Shown: piece after piece, positions 37,476 to 49,105 of the stretch
Layout: the number at the start of each line of letters is the position of its first letter
How positions within the stretch are numbered: position 1 is the first letter of the stretch
Assembly: GCA_003508835.1 (NCBI GenBank)
Contig: PUFA01000022.1
Location: forward strand, 2,480,001-2,544,000
Length of the DNA stretch: 64,000 bases
Direction: 5' to 3'
From: Eonycteris spelaea
Lineage: Eukaryota > Chordata > Mammalia > Chiroptera > Pteropodidae
Notes under the pieces: generated by a model
What the model saw: only the letters and a program-made list of their open reading frames with translations
The model's database searches: none
What the model was told of the DNA's origin: nothing
Translations under genes and position numbers: made by a program

Positions 37476-38634
37476 ACATAAATTTGAAAGGATTTTATAA
37501 AGCTGAACACACCTTGTGGGTAGGAGTAATTTGGCTAGTCTGTCTTGGGAGAAAAGCTCTGCTCCTGCTAGAATGGATTATATATTTATTGATACTTAAC
37601 ATTATGTCATAGTCCAGATTAGGTCTCATGATCAGGAGTTTCCTGATATCCACATTTCTCAGAATCTAGACTCAGCTAGCTATTCATAGAACCCAGGGAA
37701 AGGAATAACTTATGCTATACATTTCATGTTTTCTTTCCCATGATGAATTTATTCCTACAATGATTAAAATTGGGAAAGGCCACTCTCTATTGAAGAAACT
37801 CCAAATTATAGCTCTAGAGATATGGTCTGCCCAATGTTTCAACCAAAAATTTTCATAATTATCACACATGGACCTTTTGTCATCTCTGCTTTTACATTAA
37901 TAAAAATATATAGGATTATAAGAAAAAAAATTGTTGAAATAGATGGGCTATTTAATTGATGCTTTAAACAAGTAGAGTGGTAGATCCAATTAAAAACATA
38001 ATTCCAAATAACAATATTTTAGAATTTTTGCATGATTTAAGTATGTTAAGAAAGGGCCCAAGAAATTTATTTTGATGACAAAGTCACAGATACTGCTAAT
38101 ACTTCTCAGATTAGTGAAAATAGAGATACCATTTTTTTTTTACCCGTAATTGTTCAACCTGCCCCTAGCATTTTAACTGCAAACCCTGTGAGGAGTCTTG
38201 CAATCTAGGTTATCAACTCTAGTGCAGAGGCAAATAAGAGGCTCTCAGAGCCTTCATAATAAGGGGCATGAGAATTATGATATTGAGACATTTAAATTTT
38301 TTCAGAACAAAAAATTCTATTTTAAGAACTTTAAATGAGATAAATAAACTCAGTATCTCAAAACCAAAAATAAACCTACTATTCACACATAAAGATATTT
38401 TAAGAGAAAAATGGTATCTGGTTTATTTTGGAGTGGAGGAGAAAGGAGAGACTCCGGACATTATACGCATTTAAAACTGAAATTCCATTGGAGGAAGAAA
38501 CTCAGATCCACATGGAAAATTACTCAAAAATTTTGGAAAACAAAAATCTGGTTGAGGTAAACCAATTATATTGAAATATATAGACCGACAAAAGAGAGGG
38601 GCTGAGTTAATATATTTTTTTAATCTCAGAATGC
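37476..38634. other. Unassigned stretch
   Basis: No gene or repeat recognised; AT-rich. Confidence 0.55.
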
Positions 38635-38790
38635 AGAGTGAATTTAACTGACATCTGGGTAACATAAGCAATGTGCTGATGAACATCTTTGTATAAACCC
38701 TTGTGTGCATCTGGGTATAATTTCCTGAGATAGATTTCTAAATGCAGAATTTCTGCTTCAAAGAATATAGAGTACCGAGGAGTGAACAGT
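38635..38790 (-). mobile_element. Old LINE 3' fragment, reverse strand (family uncertain)
   Basis: 'tgctgatgaacatctttgta', 'ttgtgtgcatctgggtataa', 'tttcctgagatagatttcta' and 'tttctgcttcaaagaata' match in order a common old mammalian LINE end read backwards. I cannot decide between L1M- and HAL1-type. Confidence 0.45.
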
Positions 38791-38989
38791 ATCATGATCT
38801 GAAGTCCCTCTGCTATTAAAGACAGATCTCAGTCAGGCACCTGCCTCCAGACTCCCCTCATCACTGCATCTTCCAATGTTCACTGCTGGACCAGCTTTCT
38901 AGTTTCATCCCTGAAGAACCATGTCTATTAACATGGCCACTCTACCTGCTTCTAAAAGAGTTAAAACTTGGTTGGTACTTAAAAACTGA
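38791..38989. other. Unassigned
   Basis: Pyrimidine-rich in places; it may belong to the LTR that follows. Confidence 0.4.
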
Positions 38990-39440
38990 AAATTGGTTGA
39001 GATTAAAAATGAAAAAAGTCACCTCACTATCACTGAGCAGTTATAAAATGACAGAAGAACTGCCTCTCAGGAACCACTGCTTTCTGATCAACAAAGCCCC
39101 CAGACCCACTCGGCTGTGTCCATCTTTTCCTGGACACAGCCACTTGCTAAACTGTCCCCAGCTCATGGAGCGACCAACCCCTGGTTAATTCCCCTTCTCC
39201 TAATCCAGCCACAGAAGCGAGAGATCTATGGTCCCCTCAGTATTCCCCATGGAATCCCTCAGAGGAACTTAAACCTTACAATGAATGTTTTTTCTCCTTC
39301 CTCTCATTCGGTGGTGTCCCTTGGCTTCCCTGGAGTGCCTCTCTTCAAGGTGCAGAGTCAATAAACCCAATTTTGTCAGACTACAGGTTTGTGCCTGGGT
39401 CTTTCGCGTTAGCGGTTGCCTCGGATTATGGTTTGTCACC
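38990..39440 (+). mobile_element. Probable endogenous retrovirus LTR (ERV1-type), forward strand
   Basis: The 3' part has LTR layout: AATAAA at 39360-39365 followed by 'tttgtcagactacaggtttg' and 'tgcctgggtctttcgcgtta', the usual R/U5 pattern of ERV1 LTRs. Upstream is C-rich U3-like sequence with a perfect hairpin (39112-39141). The TG start and target duplication were not located, so both edges are estimates. No viral coding sequence is visible. Three overlapping forward frames (63-101 codons) across it are by-products of the low stop density. Confidence 0.45.
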
Positions 39441-39814
39441 CAGCACATTCACGCTTCCCGCGAGTTCAAACAGCCACCGGCACACCCCACAGTTCCTTCT
39501 CTCCATTCCAGCTTCGTCTGCTTTCACCCTCCAACACTGGCCACTTGCTTCTACCTACCCCCGCCTCCCTTGACACAACTAGATGACTGAACGGCTACCT
39601 GGCAAAGCCATTACCTCTCCGCCCAATATCATGAGGACCTTTGGTATTTTCTGTTGTAAACTACGCTGAATTGCCTGCTTGACATCTCATCTTGAATATT
39701 TCACAAGCATACAAAACCTACATCAAAATGTAAAGTTTTTATTTTCCACCTAGACTATGATATTTATTCAGTCTTTCTCATCTTAGTTCCACTCTATTCA
39801 AGCTAAACACCAGG
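39441..39814. other. Unassigned, C-rich then AT-rich
   Basis: 39440-39590 is C-rich and could be more of the LTR or retroviral leader. The rest shows nothing. Confidence 0.4.
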
Positions 39815-40005
39815 GAATCAAAAACTAAAACTCGATGCTCACCTACACCTCACTCTCCCTTCACTAATTCTAATCCACCAAGAAGTTCTGAGAGCTCTAG
39901 CTCCAAAAGGGAGATCTTAAAGCATCCTCTGCCCATCTTCACTGCCACCAGCCTCATCTAAGCCACCTGTGCTGCCCACTTGGTATTCCATGATCAGTTT
40001 ACTGT
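39815..40005 (+). mobile_element. L2 LINE middle fragment, forward strand
   Basis: 'ccttcactaattctaatcca', 'ccaagaagttctgagagctc' (39878), 'tagctccaaaagggagatct' and 'cttcactgccaccagcctca' (near 39938) follow an internal part of L2. Confidence 0.5.
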
Positions 40006-41529
40006 ATTTCCAATTGGTTTTGGTTATTTTATGTAATGATTTTTATTTTTTAAATTATATGATATAATTATTTTTATAATCGTCAAAATTATAAAACCTT
40101 TTTTTCTTTAGATTTCAGTTAGAATATCTGTACTAGATCTTCAATAGACACTGGGGCCACGTGATGAAGTTGAACATCTTCCCTACCAACAAGACGACAG
40201 AGAAATAGAAAAGAAAATCAAGGAGTGGAGTGTAAGAAGACAGAGGTGATAACCAGGGACCGTGTGGGAAAGTCTGTGAATATGTAGTGACAATAATCAT
40301 GAGGGTACTTCCCATGAAGCTAATAAAGCTCAAGCTAAAGGACTTGTCACTTACATGAGCCCGTTTCAAAACCCTGAAAGGGGATTCAAGACATGTTTGT
40401 TTACATGCTCATGTTTTTGTAACATGTGCGCGAGGATGGCATTTTAACCACAGTTTTCCAGACCACTGCCTTTTTTATTCAGACCTCCCTGAGGCGCGTA
40501 TCCTTTCATCTAAGGTAGAACCGCAGTGGCCATGGACATTTTTGGAGGTGTGGTGAAAGGACGTGGAGCTGGAAATAGATTTAGTCTGGGGTTAGTGCGA
40601 TACATGGTTGTGGTTCAGTTATTTCAGTGCATAGTTATTTTCCTGCAAGCCACTGTGTAACGGTGGTGGCTGCACAAAATGCACTCCCTCTTTCCATGCC
40701 AATTCACCCATTATCTTCACATAAAAGACAAGGCAAGAGGTTGTATCTCACACATGTCCTGCAATTGATCAAATTCGTTTGAAAGAAACCAGAGAACATT
40801 TCTCCAAAATTTACATGACATTACCAAAAAAAAAGTTGTGATGTAAAGAACTTTTCAAAATGCCAATGAAAAATAATTTTTATAATTCATCATTTTATTC
40901 CTATTATAGAATTTTTTAATATAAGACTATTGTTATATGAAGAAGCAATCAAAAGGGCTAACTGATTTTTTTTAAAGTGTTATAGATTTCTGACAGTTAA
41001 TAAAATTATTTTATTATTTTTATGGCTATTGTGGTATTTATAGTATCCAATAGCCCCTAAAACTTTTGTTTTTATTCCAAATAACTGTGACTACACTTAA
41101 AGAGACAAGTAATGGAAAAGGGTGATAGGAATCCAAACTGTCATTTCAAGAATACACCTTAGATGTCTGTAACTACAAAAAGAGGAAAGAGGGAATCACT
41201 TTGGGAGTGACAAGAGTGGAGTTTGAGGAACTTCTTACTTGATGGGCTAAAATTCTGAGAGAAATAGACAGCTATTGCTATTCACTAAAAACAGGAGGAG
41301 GCCATGAAAGAAAAAAAAAAAAAAAAAAAAAAAACTTCGTGGCTCCATAATAAAATAATGAAAGCCTGGAGACTCTGGTAATATTACTAGTCAGAAGTGA
41401 GAAACCAGATCTTTCCTATGTGTGCATAAATTTTCTTTAGTTCTTAGGAATGGTGGTGTAAGTGCCTATTAGATATGAGTTAGATAGCAAAGAAATTTGA
41501 CAGTAGCTAATAGATCATGAGAAAGTGAA
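40006..41529. other. Unassigned AT-rich stretch with an A24 run
   Basis: No gene or named repeat. An A24 run at 41311-41334 follows a stretch that I could not match to a SINE or mRNA. Confidence 0.5.
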
Positions 41530-41710
41530 CATATTTGAATCTTAAGGTGCTTAACTGTAGTACCGAGGATATAAAAATGAATTAGTTCAAGTTGAGGAGA
41601 AAGTTGTCCAAGAACGAAACATCAGAGTATAAATTGCAGAGTTGGCGAAATAAAAGCTATTGACGTGACTGAAGATGTTAGTAGGAAGTAAACAATGAGA
41701 GAAATGTTGC
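41530..41710 (-). mobile_element. Possible L2 5' fragment, reverse strand
   Basis: 'gttgaggagaaagttgtcca' and 'agtataaattgcagagttgg' loosely follow a reversed internal L2 part. Weak match by eye. Confidence 0.25.
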
Positions 41711-43529
41711 TTAACACAAGTGCCACTGGGGGGAGGAGGAAGGGATGTGCCAAACGGGCAAAATGGTATGAGTGAAGGCTACTCGCTTAAAAAAAGCTGC
41801 TCTTCTATTGGTCTCACTTTATTTCCCCTTTGGAAAAAAAATTTGATAAATAAGATTCTTCACAATTTTTTATTTTTTATCAAATAAAGACTTTAGACCA
41901 ATCTTTTATTTATTATTTAGTGTCACAACTCTTAAGTAGAATATAATATTTTTCTACAGAAGCATGATTTGATTTTTTCTAAGGAAGCACGATTAGACTT
42001 TTTTTTTGCTCTCATTAGTTCTGCCATTTTAATTATAGAAATTAATATTATTTGAGTTTCTATTATATTCACTAAAGATGAAAAATGCCTTTCTGTGGTC
42101 TCTGATATCTAAACTTTTTCAAAATTGCTCACTGCGTAAACAACATAGACACTTTCAAAGCCAACCTCCATAGATTCAGATGTGAGAGGCTGGTCCGTAA
42201 TTTAGAGGTGATAATTACAATCAAGTCCAAATGAACAAGAACGACAAAAGAGAAGAGAAGGAAGATACTACCAGATTAGAAGACCAAAATTATTGCTTTG
42301 TGTTTATGGTTATAATAATTTCCATTAACATTTATCCTACATTTAAGTTTTGTTGTTTCAAAATCTTAATGTTCCTGTAAAATCTAATGCAATAGTGAAA
42401 ACAATTTTGTTTAGAAAACTCCTTCCTAATTTTAAACTCATATTACAAAAAGTTAATGTATTTTATAACTAGATTCTGATCAAGCAGAGAAAAAAGTTCA
42501 AATGCTGAAAGAAATTAAGACTGAATGAGTCGGGCAAATGCAAATTAAGAGGAAAAAGAGCATATTTAACCCCTTCAGTTTTACTTTGAAAATAATGTAA
42601 ATGACAAACACAGATCTCTGTGGATTTTCTTGTTACATTTTCTGTCAGTTGTCTTCATAAGAGTCTCTCCCATGATGTTAATTTTGCCTTTGAAGAAGTG
42701 CTAAATACTATCTAGCTTCTAATACGTTGCCATGGTAAAGGAGCCTTTGCTGTCTGTTCTTTGAAGGCGGTTAAGCTGAAGGGGTTGTGTAGCCTTCTGA
42801 TTATCCTTGATTTCGATTTAAAGTCTGCAGCTGGAAAGAAAATCTTCCTAAAGGAAGTATGATATACGACTTGGTCAGGAATCAAAACACTTTGAAGTGT
42901 CTCCTGAGCCAGTGAAAAAAACCATGTGCCTGTGGAATATCTGTGAATCAAGTCTGACGGCAAATTTCAGAGCAGAGAGCGTTACACAGAAACAGAGTGC
43001 CACACACAGTTACAACGCACACTCAAACCTCCTTCTGTGTGCACATTCACATGGACGTCCAGTTTCACCAAGGCACAGCAGTGACTGCTTGGCAGACCCT
43101 CAACCATCATCAAATGTTTTTTGGCATCTGGGTCAGGACGTCTGTTATTTAACCTCTTTAGAGTCATCTAATGAGGAAGCACTAGAGGGAATGTGGAGAG
43201 CTTGAGCCTTCTAGATCAGATTGCTGAGGGATTGTCCAGGTCAATGGCATCTCAAGAGGTCCATTTTGATCAGTAGACTCCATTACCTAATCCAACCCTG
43301 ACCCTTGATATGATCAGGAGTGCTTTATTTCTGGTTTCCTTTAACCAGATTAGAATGTCTCAGCACGACATCTGGGGAGAAAACCATTATGCTACTTCTA
43401 GGGATAAACCCTATTAATATGTTTGTAAAATGTCTTCTAGTTCTTATCTGTGTAATTATTATTATAAGATATACATTTCTACAGGTATGTTATACTTAAC
43501 AGGTACAAAATACAGATGGAACAAATATT
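41711..43529. other. Unassigned stretch
   Basis: No gene or repeat recognised. A 102-codon forward frame at 42897-43205 (overlapped by reverse frames) has no domain; the local GC is a little higher. Confidence 0.5.
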
Positions 43530-43760
43530 TTTAACTTTTTCATACATAAATAATAATATTACATGGTATACGATGTACTGTCATATTTTTTAAAAATATA
43601 ACTTCAGTGCCTATAAGTCACATATGCAATATTTCATATACCATTTCTTACTTTTCCAGTTATTCAATATTATAAATAACCTTTTATCTGACAGATGATT
43701 TTCTAATAGTTACAATATTATCTGTTGAAGCATTTTGATAATGGCTGCTTTACACTTTTT
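43530..43760 (-). mobile_element. Possible old LINE fragment, reverse strand
   Basis: 'atataccatttcttactttt', 'ccagttattcaatattataa' and 'gttgaagcattttgataatg' resemble the same class as 38635-38790. Weak. Confidence 0.3.
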
Positions 43761-44137
43761 GAAACGTAATTCTAACATTTCTATTATCTTGTTTCTTGAC
43801 ATCTATTCTTGTCTGCTTTCATTAATTCACTACAAATTTTTCTTGAATAGATATAAAATTGCCTTCTCTGTAACTTCCTTTTGCTAGCTCATCACCATCC
43901 TCTGAACAGGCACATCATGTGCTACTGATGCTTGAACTTAAATGTTCTCTGCTATTTAGCTATTCCCAGTTGCTTGATTACTTTGTAAGCAATGAACTTT
44001 CTAGGAAAATATGTAATGCCTTAAAATGCTCAAATATAAATAGCTGTTCGGCTTTTTCTTCTAGGGAAATAAACATTTGATGTAGTCCAAAATAGGCCTG
44101 GGATTATAGCAAGTGTTATTTTAAAACCATTATCTGC

Positions 44138-44221
44138 CAGAGAGAGAAAGATGGGGGAGAGGGGAAGAGAAGAGATAGAGAGGGACAGGGAGTGAGTGAT
44201 TGATGATTGATTGATTGATTG
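44138..44221 (+). repeat. Purine-rich tract ending in (GATT)n
   Basis: A GA-rich part (44138-44195) is followed by TGAT/GATT units (44197-44221). Confidence 0.85.
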
Positions 44222-44280
44222 AAAGGGAGAACCAACAATATATTATCAGCCAGCGATGCTTTTCATGCAGTATATAAATG

Positions 44281-44345
44281 AGAATTTATATATAATTTTT
44301 TTATATTTATATATAAAATTTATATATAGAATTTATATATAAAAT
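44281..44345. repeat. AT-only, self-complementary tract
   Basis: Repeats of 'atttatatataaaat' type in both senses; almost no G or C. Able to form cruciforms and easily melted. Confidence 0.8.
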
Positions 44346-44559
44346 CTTATTTATAAGTAAATAATTCAACTAAAATCATCAGAAGGAACATGATGATGAT
44401 TTTGCATGCTTATTCCCTTTTACATTAATATTCTGGTGGATATTTTGGCTTCAAAAGAGGTAAAAAAGTCTCTTAACTTTTATTGTGTCAAAAACTAAGT
44501 CAAATAGACAATAAGCTAAAACTGTTTAATTTATGCCACATTTTGAACCAAATTTTTTT

Positions 44560-44685
44560 CTAAATGTTTTCATTTCATTCAAATCCTTGTAACAACACAT
44601 GACGTGACACTTTATTACTCTAATGGTGGCACCAAGGTCAAGCTGAGGGACTAGATTCCATAATCTCTGTGGAATACCTGAATAT
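44560..44685 (+). mobile_element. MIR SINE fragment, forward strand
   Basis: 'atttcattcaaatccttgta', 'acaacacatgacgtgacact' and 'aaggtcaagctgagggacta' with 'gattcc' follow the MIR core and tail. Confidence 0.45.
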
Positions 44686-44929
44686 TGGATAAAACCTATG
44701 ACAAAGAGAATTCGTCACATGTCGCACAGTGATTTTTTTCTATCTCAGTACTTCACGCTCTCTCACCTTGCTTTATAGAGCATTCAAAGCAGCTTCAGAA
44801 TACACACAAATCAAAACGATGGCTCACTAGAAAGCAGTGAAACTTTCAGACTGAGAAACAGTGGTCTTGATATAAAACCAGATCATTTTTACAAATAGAG
44901 GTAAAGAGCCCAATAACTGCTATCGTTCA

Positions 44930-45500
44930 ACTTGACAGTCACTGCTGAGTTTCCTGGCAACTGATACGACATGCAGTTTATCACACGCAGCTCCACACAG
45001 GGGCGACCAGGGAGCGAACACCACTGCAGCGCATTTTAGAGATCCGGAAAAGAACACGCAGAGTGACACCATCGACCTCAGCACAGTAAAGAGATCACTC
45101 CAGAGTTATCAAGAGATGCAGAAAGCTGTTCCCATGGAAGTAATTCTCCCTGGAGCATTTTTCCAATGTGAGGTGAGGGACTCATCACCAGCGCTTTGTT
45201 TGAAAGACGTCAGAAATGGCAGACAGGAGCCAGTGTGCAGAACTTCACAATTGAAGAGCTACCTAGAAACCCACCTGAGTTGCGAATGTCCTTCTGGACA
45301 TTCGCCTAAATGGGGAAATCATATTTTCCATAAAATGCAAAGGGCTTCTTTCATCATTTACTATGCACAGAATCCAACTACTGTTCAATCGATAGAAAAT
45401 TATATTTGTTTGGTTTTAGAAATCGATCAAGAATTATTTTTCCATTTTGGGACAAATCGCATCATTATGTCAAAAAGTATCTGAATCGCCAACCTCAAAT
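44930..45500 (+). other. GC-richer island with a 122-codon open frame, unidentified
   Basis: CpG is more frequent at 44960-45080 than nearby. An open frame runs 45116-45484 (M-Q-K-A-V-P start). No domain, signal peptide or membrane segment is evident. A good 5' splice site, GAG|GTGAGG, lies inside it after 45172, so if this is transcribed an exon could end there. A perfect 10-bp hairpin lies at 45282-45305. It could be an old repeat, a conserved element or chance. I do not call it a gene. Confidence 0.25.
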
Positions 45501-47589
45501 CTGCATAGGTTTGTCTGCCCCTTCCCTACTTGCCCGTTTCCCTAGTTCCTTGCTCAGTGAGTAGGTGCAAGTGTATGTCTTCTACATCGTACCTTCCAGT
45601 ACAGCCAAGCCCACACAGTTTCACATTGAAAAGTATGAGTTTATTATGAATTACTTCCTTCCTATCATCCTTTATTTATATTAGAATTAGGGCTTACATA
45701 GGGTGTTAGTTTTTTTTGTTTGTTTGTGTTTGACTTGAACTTTTATGTGAGAGTAAACCTATGCTACCTACTAATTTATTTTCAGTGAAGTGTTTATTAC
45801 AAAACATTTCATATAAAAAGCGAAAAGGTGGTTTTTGTTCTGGTGAGTACTGGGTTAGGTAATTTAGACATATTATTCATTTTTATGATGCTTAGCTGAA
45901 TACAAATGTAGAGTATAAAACAAATGGAGATACAGAAAAGTGAACAACTTTGAAATGATTTCTCTAAAGTATATTTTTCAGTTGTTAATGAGATTTAGAT
46001 AATTAATAATTCAAATACATGTTTCTTCTACTAAGTCAAGATTTACTTTTCTTTTTTGCTATTGAGAAAAGATTCATGTAATTCAATAACATTGGATTCA
46101 GTTCTATAAATAATTAAAACTATTGGAAAATAACAAATTTTCATATATGAAAATATGTTAACAGGATTGAAATGTGCAACTTAATGGAGATATTGAGCAT
46201 TACATAAGATTGAGTAAAATAAATCATATAATTCAATTTAAATTATATATTTCTTCTCTAAAATTTCTCTTATCTAGGATCAGTGTTCTCTCCATAAGAT
46301 TATGCAATATAGTAGAAACAAAATGATAAATAATTATAGATAACTATTAACTATATTTAAGAGAGGCAAACTTCATTTCTGAAGTTTTCAGCTCTTTTTA
46401 TCCAGACAAAATTTAAATCATAACAATTTATCTTGTAATGTACTAGGAAATTATCTTATACAATGTTTCATTTTTAAAAAATTAAAATTATAAAAATTTT
46501 TCAAATGCAAAACTGTGTATCTTTAACATTCACTCATAACAGCACTTGTCACAAATTTAATTGCCTCTAAAAAAATGTCATATTTCCTTTTCCAATTTTT
46601 TCCTAACTGTGGGAAAATACGGAGTAGCCTATATTCAATTTTAAAGTTCATTGGAATGTTGAGTTAGAAAATGAAAAGAGAGTGTAACTCTGACATGGAC
46701 CTGCACAGATGTTTTCAATAAGTGTATTGACATTATTAATGACAATAAAATTTTCTTTGGGGCAAAGGCTTCCTGTGCTGCTATTATTATTGTTATTTTA
46801 TAGAGGCTATATTTAGGTCCTAGGGTAAGATCAGGTACCCAATAGAGAGTTCCAGCGATTGAGTCTTGCAAAAATAACCAGGTTCATTGCTTTATTTAAT
46901 TTTTATTTTTCTTTAAGATGTGAAGTATTCAATCATGTATCAAATGCTACTATTTAATTTTTAAATACTAAATGACTACATTACTGATCAGAATGAAACA
47001 CTTCTGCACATTAAAAAAAGTTTATATAAATGTTTTTAAAGTAAATTTGGAAATCTCATTCAACCTCTTTTAACTTCTAGTCCCTTTCTAGTCCCTTTTC
47101 CAGAATAAAATATAAACACATTATTTACTTTTGTTTTAGAATCTTCCCAGGCCATTCTCTACATATAGAGCCATATATCCCTCACACACATGGACACATG
47201 CATTAACCTGTTTATATACAAGAGACCGTAATTATGAGTCAATGTGAATATTTTGTAAAAAAATTAACATTAGTCTCTGCAAATTCCCAGATCTCCACAT
47301 AATATGTATTGATCATATTTTATTAATAGTAAAATTAGTCAACTAAAATAACATACTTTAGTGTTTCCAAAAACAGTATCATTATTTTTTTCAAAATGAT
47401 ATAACTTAAAATTTCCACAAGAAAATAGTAGATGAAACAATCTTAAAGCTCTCTTAAGGATGGGAATAGTTTGTGCATCTATAAAATGGAGATTAATGAC
47501 AAATAATATCTTGGCCATTGGGTGGTCTTCAAAAGGGCATTGCTTCAGCAGTAAGTCAAATTCGTCTTACATTAACAACTAATTTGAAT
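45501..47589. other. Unassigned AT-rich stretch
   Basis: No gene or named repeat. TTTGTTTGTTTG near 45716-45727. A 76-codon reverse frame at 46641-46871 has no features. Confidence 0.55.
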
Positions 47590-48404
47590 CTGTCCTAAAG
47601 AAGCTTTAAGACAAGTCTTAAAACGACCAAATTGATTCCAAGTAATTTAAGAACATGTTAAAAACAATCTCAACAACATTTAAAGGGATGCAACCTAATT
47701 CAACAATCAACAATCAACAATGTAAAATTACAATGACTGGCATTTGATAAAAAATTAGCAGGCATGAAGAAAGCAGGAAAATGTAACTTAGACATAAAAA
47801 TAGCACTGGTGATAGATAAAATTAGTAGACAAGGATACTAAAACAGCTACTAATTAAAAGAGACTACATATATCCAATGAGGTAGGAGAAAATATACATG
47901 TAAAGAGGAAAAACGTAAAAAAAAATCTAAGTAGAAAATTCAAAACAAAAAATATCATTTTTAAAATAAAAAGAATGCATGAAATAGCATATTTGAAACT
48001 ACAGGCATATTTCAGTAAAAAAAAAAAAAAAAAAAGCCCGCACATTTAAAGTGTTTTTTTTTAAAATGAAATATAGACAAAAGACTAAAAAAGAAAAAAA
48101 GAATACTAATGCCTAGACATCTATGGACAATACTAACCATTCTAACGGTTGTTTGTTTAGATTATCTAAAAATAGAAGAGAAGGCAGACAATTTACTTAA
48201 CAATTTAATGGTCAAAAAAGTCTTCAAATTAAATGAAGATTGTAATCTCATAGGTTCAAATATTTCAATAAGCTTCAATCAAAAAACAAAACAAAAAGAA
48301 AACTACACCAAGTCACAGCATAATCAAAATCCTGAAAACCTATGAAAAAGAGAAAATCTTAAAAGTAACCAGAAAAAATAGACCCATTATTTATAGGGAC
48401 AAAG
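47590..48404 (+). mobile_element. Old L1M 5'-region/ORF1 remains, forward strand
   Basis: 'aatgactggcatttgataaa', 'gcatgaagaaagcaggaaaa' (47763), 'aattagtagacaaggatact' (47820) and 'aaaacagctactaattaaaa' follow the 5' region of old L1M elements. Then 'cacagcataatcaaaatcct' (48315) and 'aaaaagagaaaatcttaaaa' (48344) follow the ORF1 area. It is full of A runs (A19 at 48017-48035) and stops. The left edge is uncertain. Confidence 0.6.
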
Positions 48405-48470
48405 ATGTGGAGGAATCGGAACACATATACACTGCAGATAGTAATATTACATGTCATCGCCACTTTAGAG
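48405..48470 (+). mobile_element. L1 late ORF2 fragment
   Basis: 'tgtggaggaatcggaacaca' (near 48404) to 'cgccacttta' follows the end part of L1 ORF2. It is directly fused to the preceding ORF1-area sequence, so most of ORF2 has been deleted. Confidence 0.5.
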
Positions 48471-48583
48471 TTGGGAGCCAACCCCTGCCATCCTCTGCTG
48501 ATAACTATTCTCTTTTTGAGAAATAGCTTTTGGTATCTAACAGGTCTTAGTAGAAAAAGAAAACTTAACCACAGGTCACCAAG
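48471..48583 (+). pseudogene. Scrap of ERV1-like retroviral pol, broken
   Basis: About 113 bases resemble the RNase H-side part of an ERV1 (gammaretrovirus-like) pol gene in forward sense. One frame reads P-L-P-S-S-A-D-N-Y-S-L-F-E-K and then meets a stop, with three more in-frame stops before the end. It is an ancient, non-functional splinter with no other part of a provirus around it. It lies inside L1 sequence. Confidence 0.5.
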
Positions 48584-48634
48584 TTATATATACACACTAC
48601 TGGTTCTGTTCTCTGGAGAACCCTGAACAATACA
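48584..48634 (+). mobile_element. LTR 3' tail (MLT2-like), 51 bp
   Basis: 'tatatatacacactactggt', 'tctgttctctggagaaccct' and 'gaacaataca' match the last bases of an MLT2-type LTR, here in forward sense and ending in CA. Compare the reversed start of the LTR at 36860. Only the tail is present; L1 resumes at 48635. Confidence 0.5.
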
Positions 48635-49105
48635 CATGTCCACAGTAAGATCTGTATTCCGATGTTCAAAGCAACATTATTTAAATTAGCCCCAAACTGG
48701 AAGGAATCAGCCAGCAAATGAATAAACCGATTGTGGTATATCAATTCAGTGAGATACTACTCAGAAATTAAAATGAGTGAACTGTGAATACATGCAAATA
48801 TCTTGATGAAGCTCAAAGGTATCTAAGAAACCAGATACCCAAGGTTACATTGTATGATTCCATTTACGTGACATTCTGCAAGACTATGGATCAGTGGTTG
48901 TCAAAGGATGGGTTTAGGGGATGAACTGATTATGGTGGGGCACTGTAGGTCTATCTCAGAGTAATAAAAATGTTCTACATCTTGATTGTGGCGATGGTTA
49001 CATAGCTGAAGACCTTTGTCAAAACTCTTTGAACTAGACACTTAAATGGTAAATTTTATTTTATGTAAATTTTACCTCAGTAAAGGTAAGATTTAAAAAA
49101 TTAAC
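48635..49105 (+). mobile_element. L1 3' end, forward strand
   Basis: 'catgtccacagtaagatctg' (48635), 'tattccgatgttcaaagcaa', 'ttgtggtatatcaattcagt' (48731), 'acattgtatgattccattta' (near 48847), 'gtggcgatggttacatagct' (near 48987) and 'ttttatgtaaattttacctc' (near 49059) give the normal order of an L1M 3' end. Confidence 0.75.

Noticed and set aside
41100..41334. Processed pseudogene ending in A24
   Set aside because: No recognisable parent transcript, polyadenylation signal or target duplication.
48471..48634. A resident provirus
   Set aside because: Only a short pol scrap and an LTR tail of a different family; no gag, env, paired LTRs or open frames.
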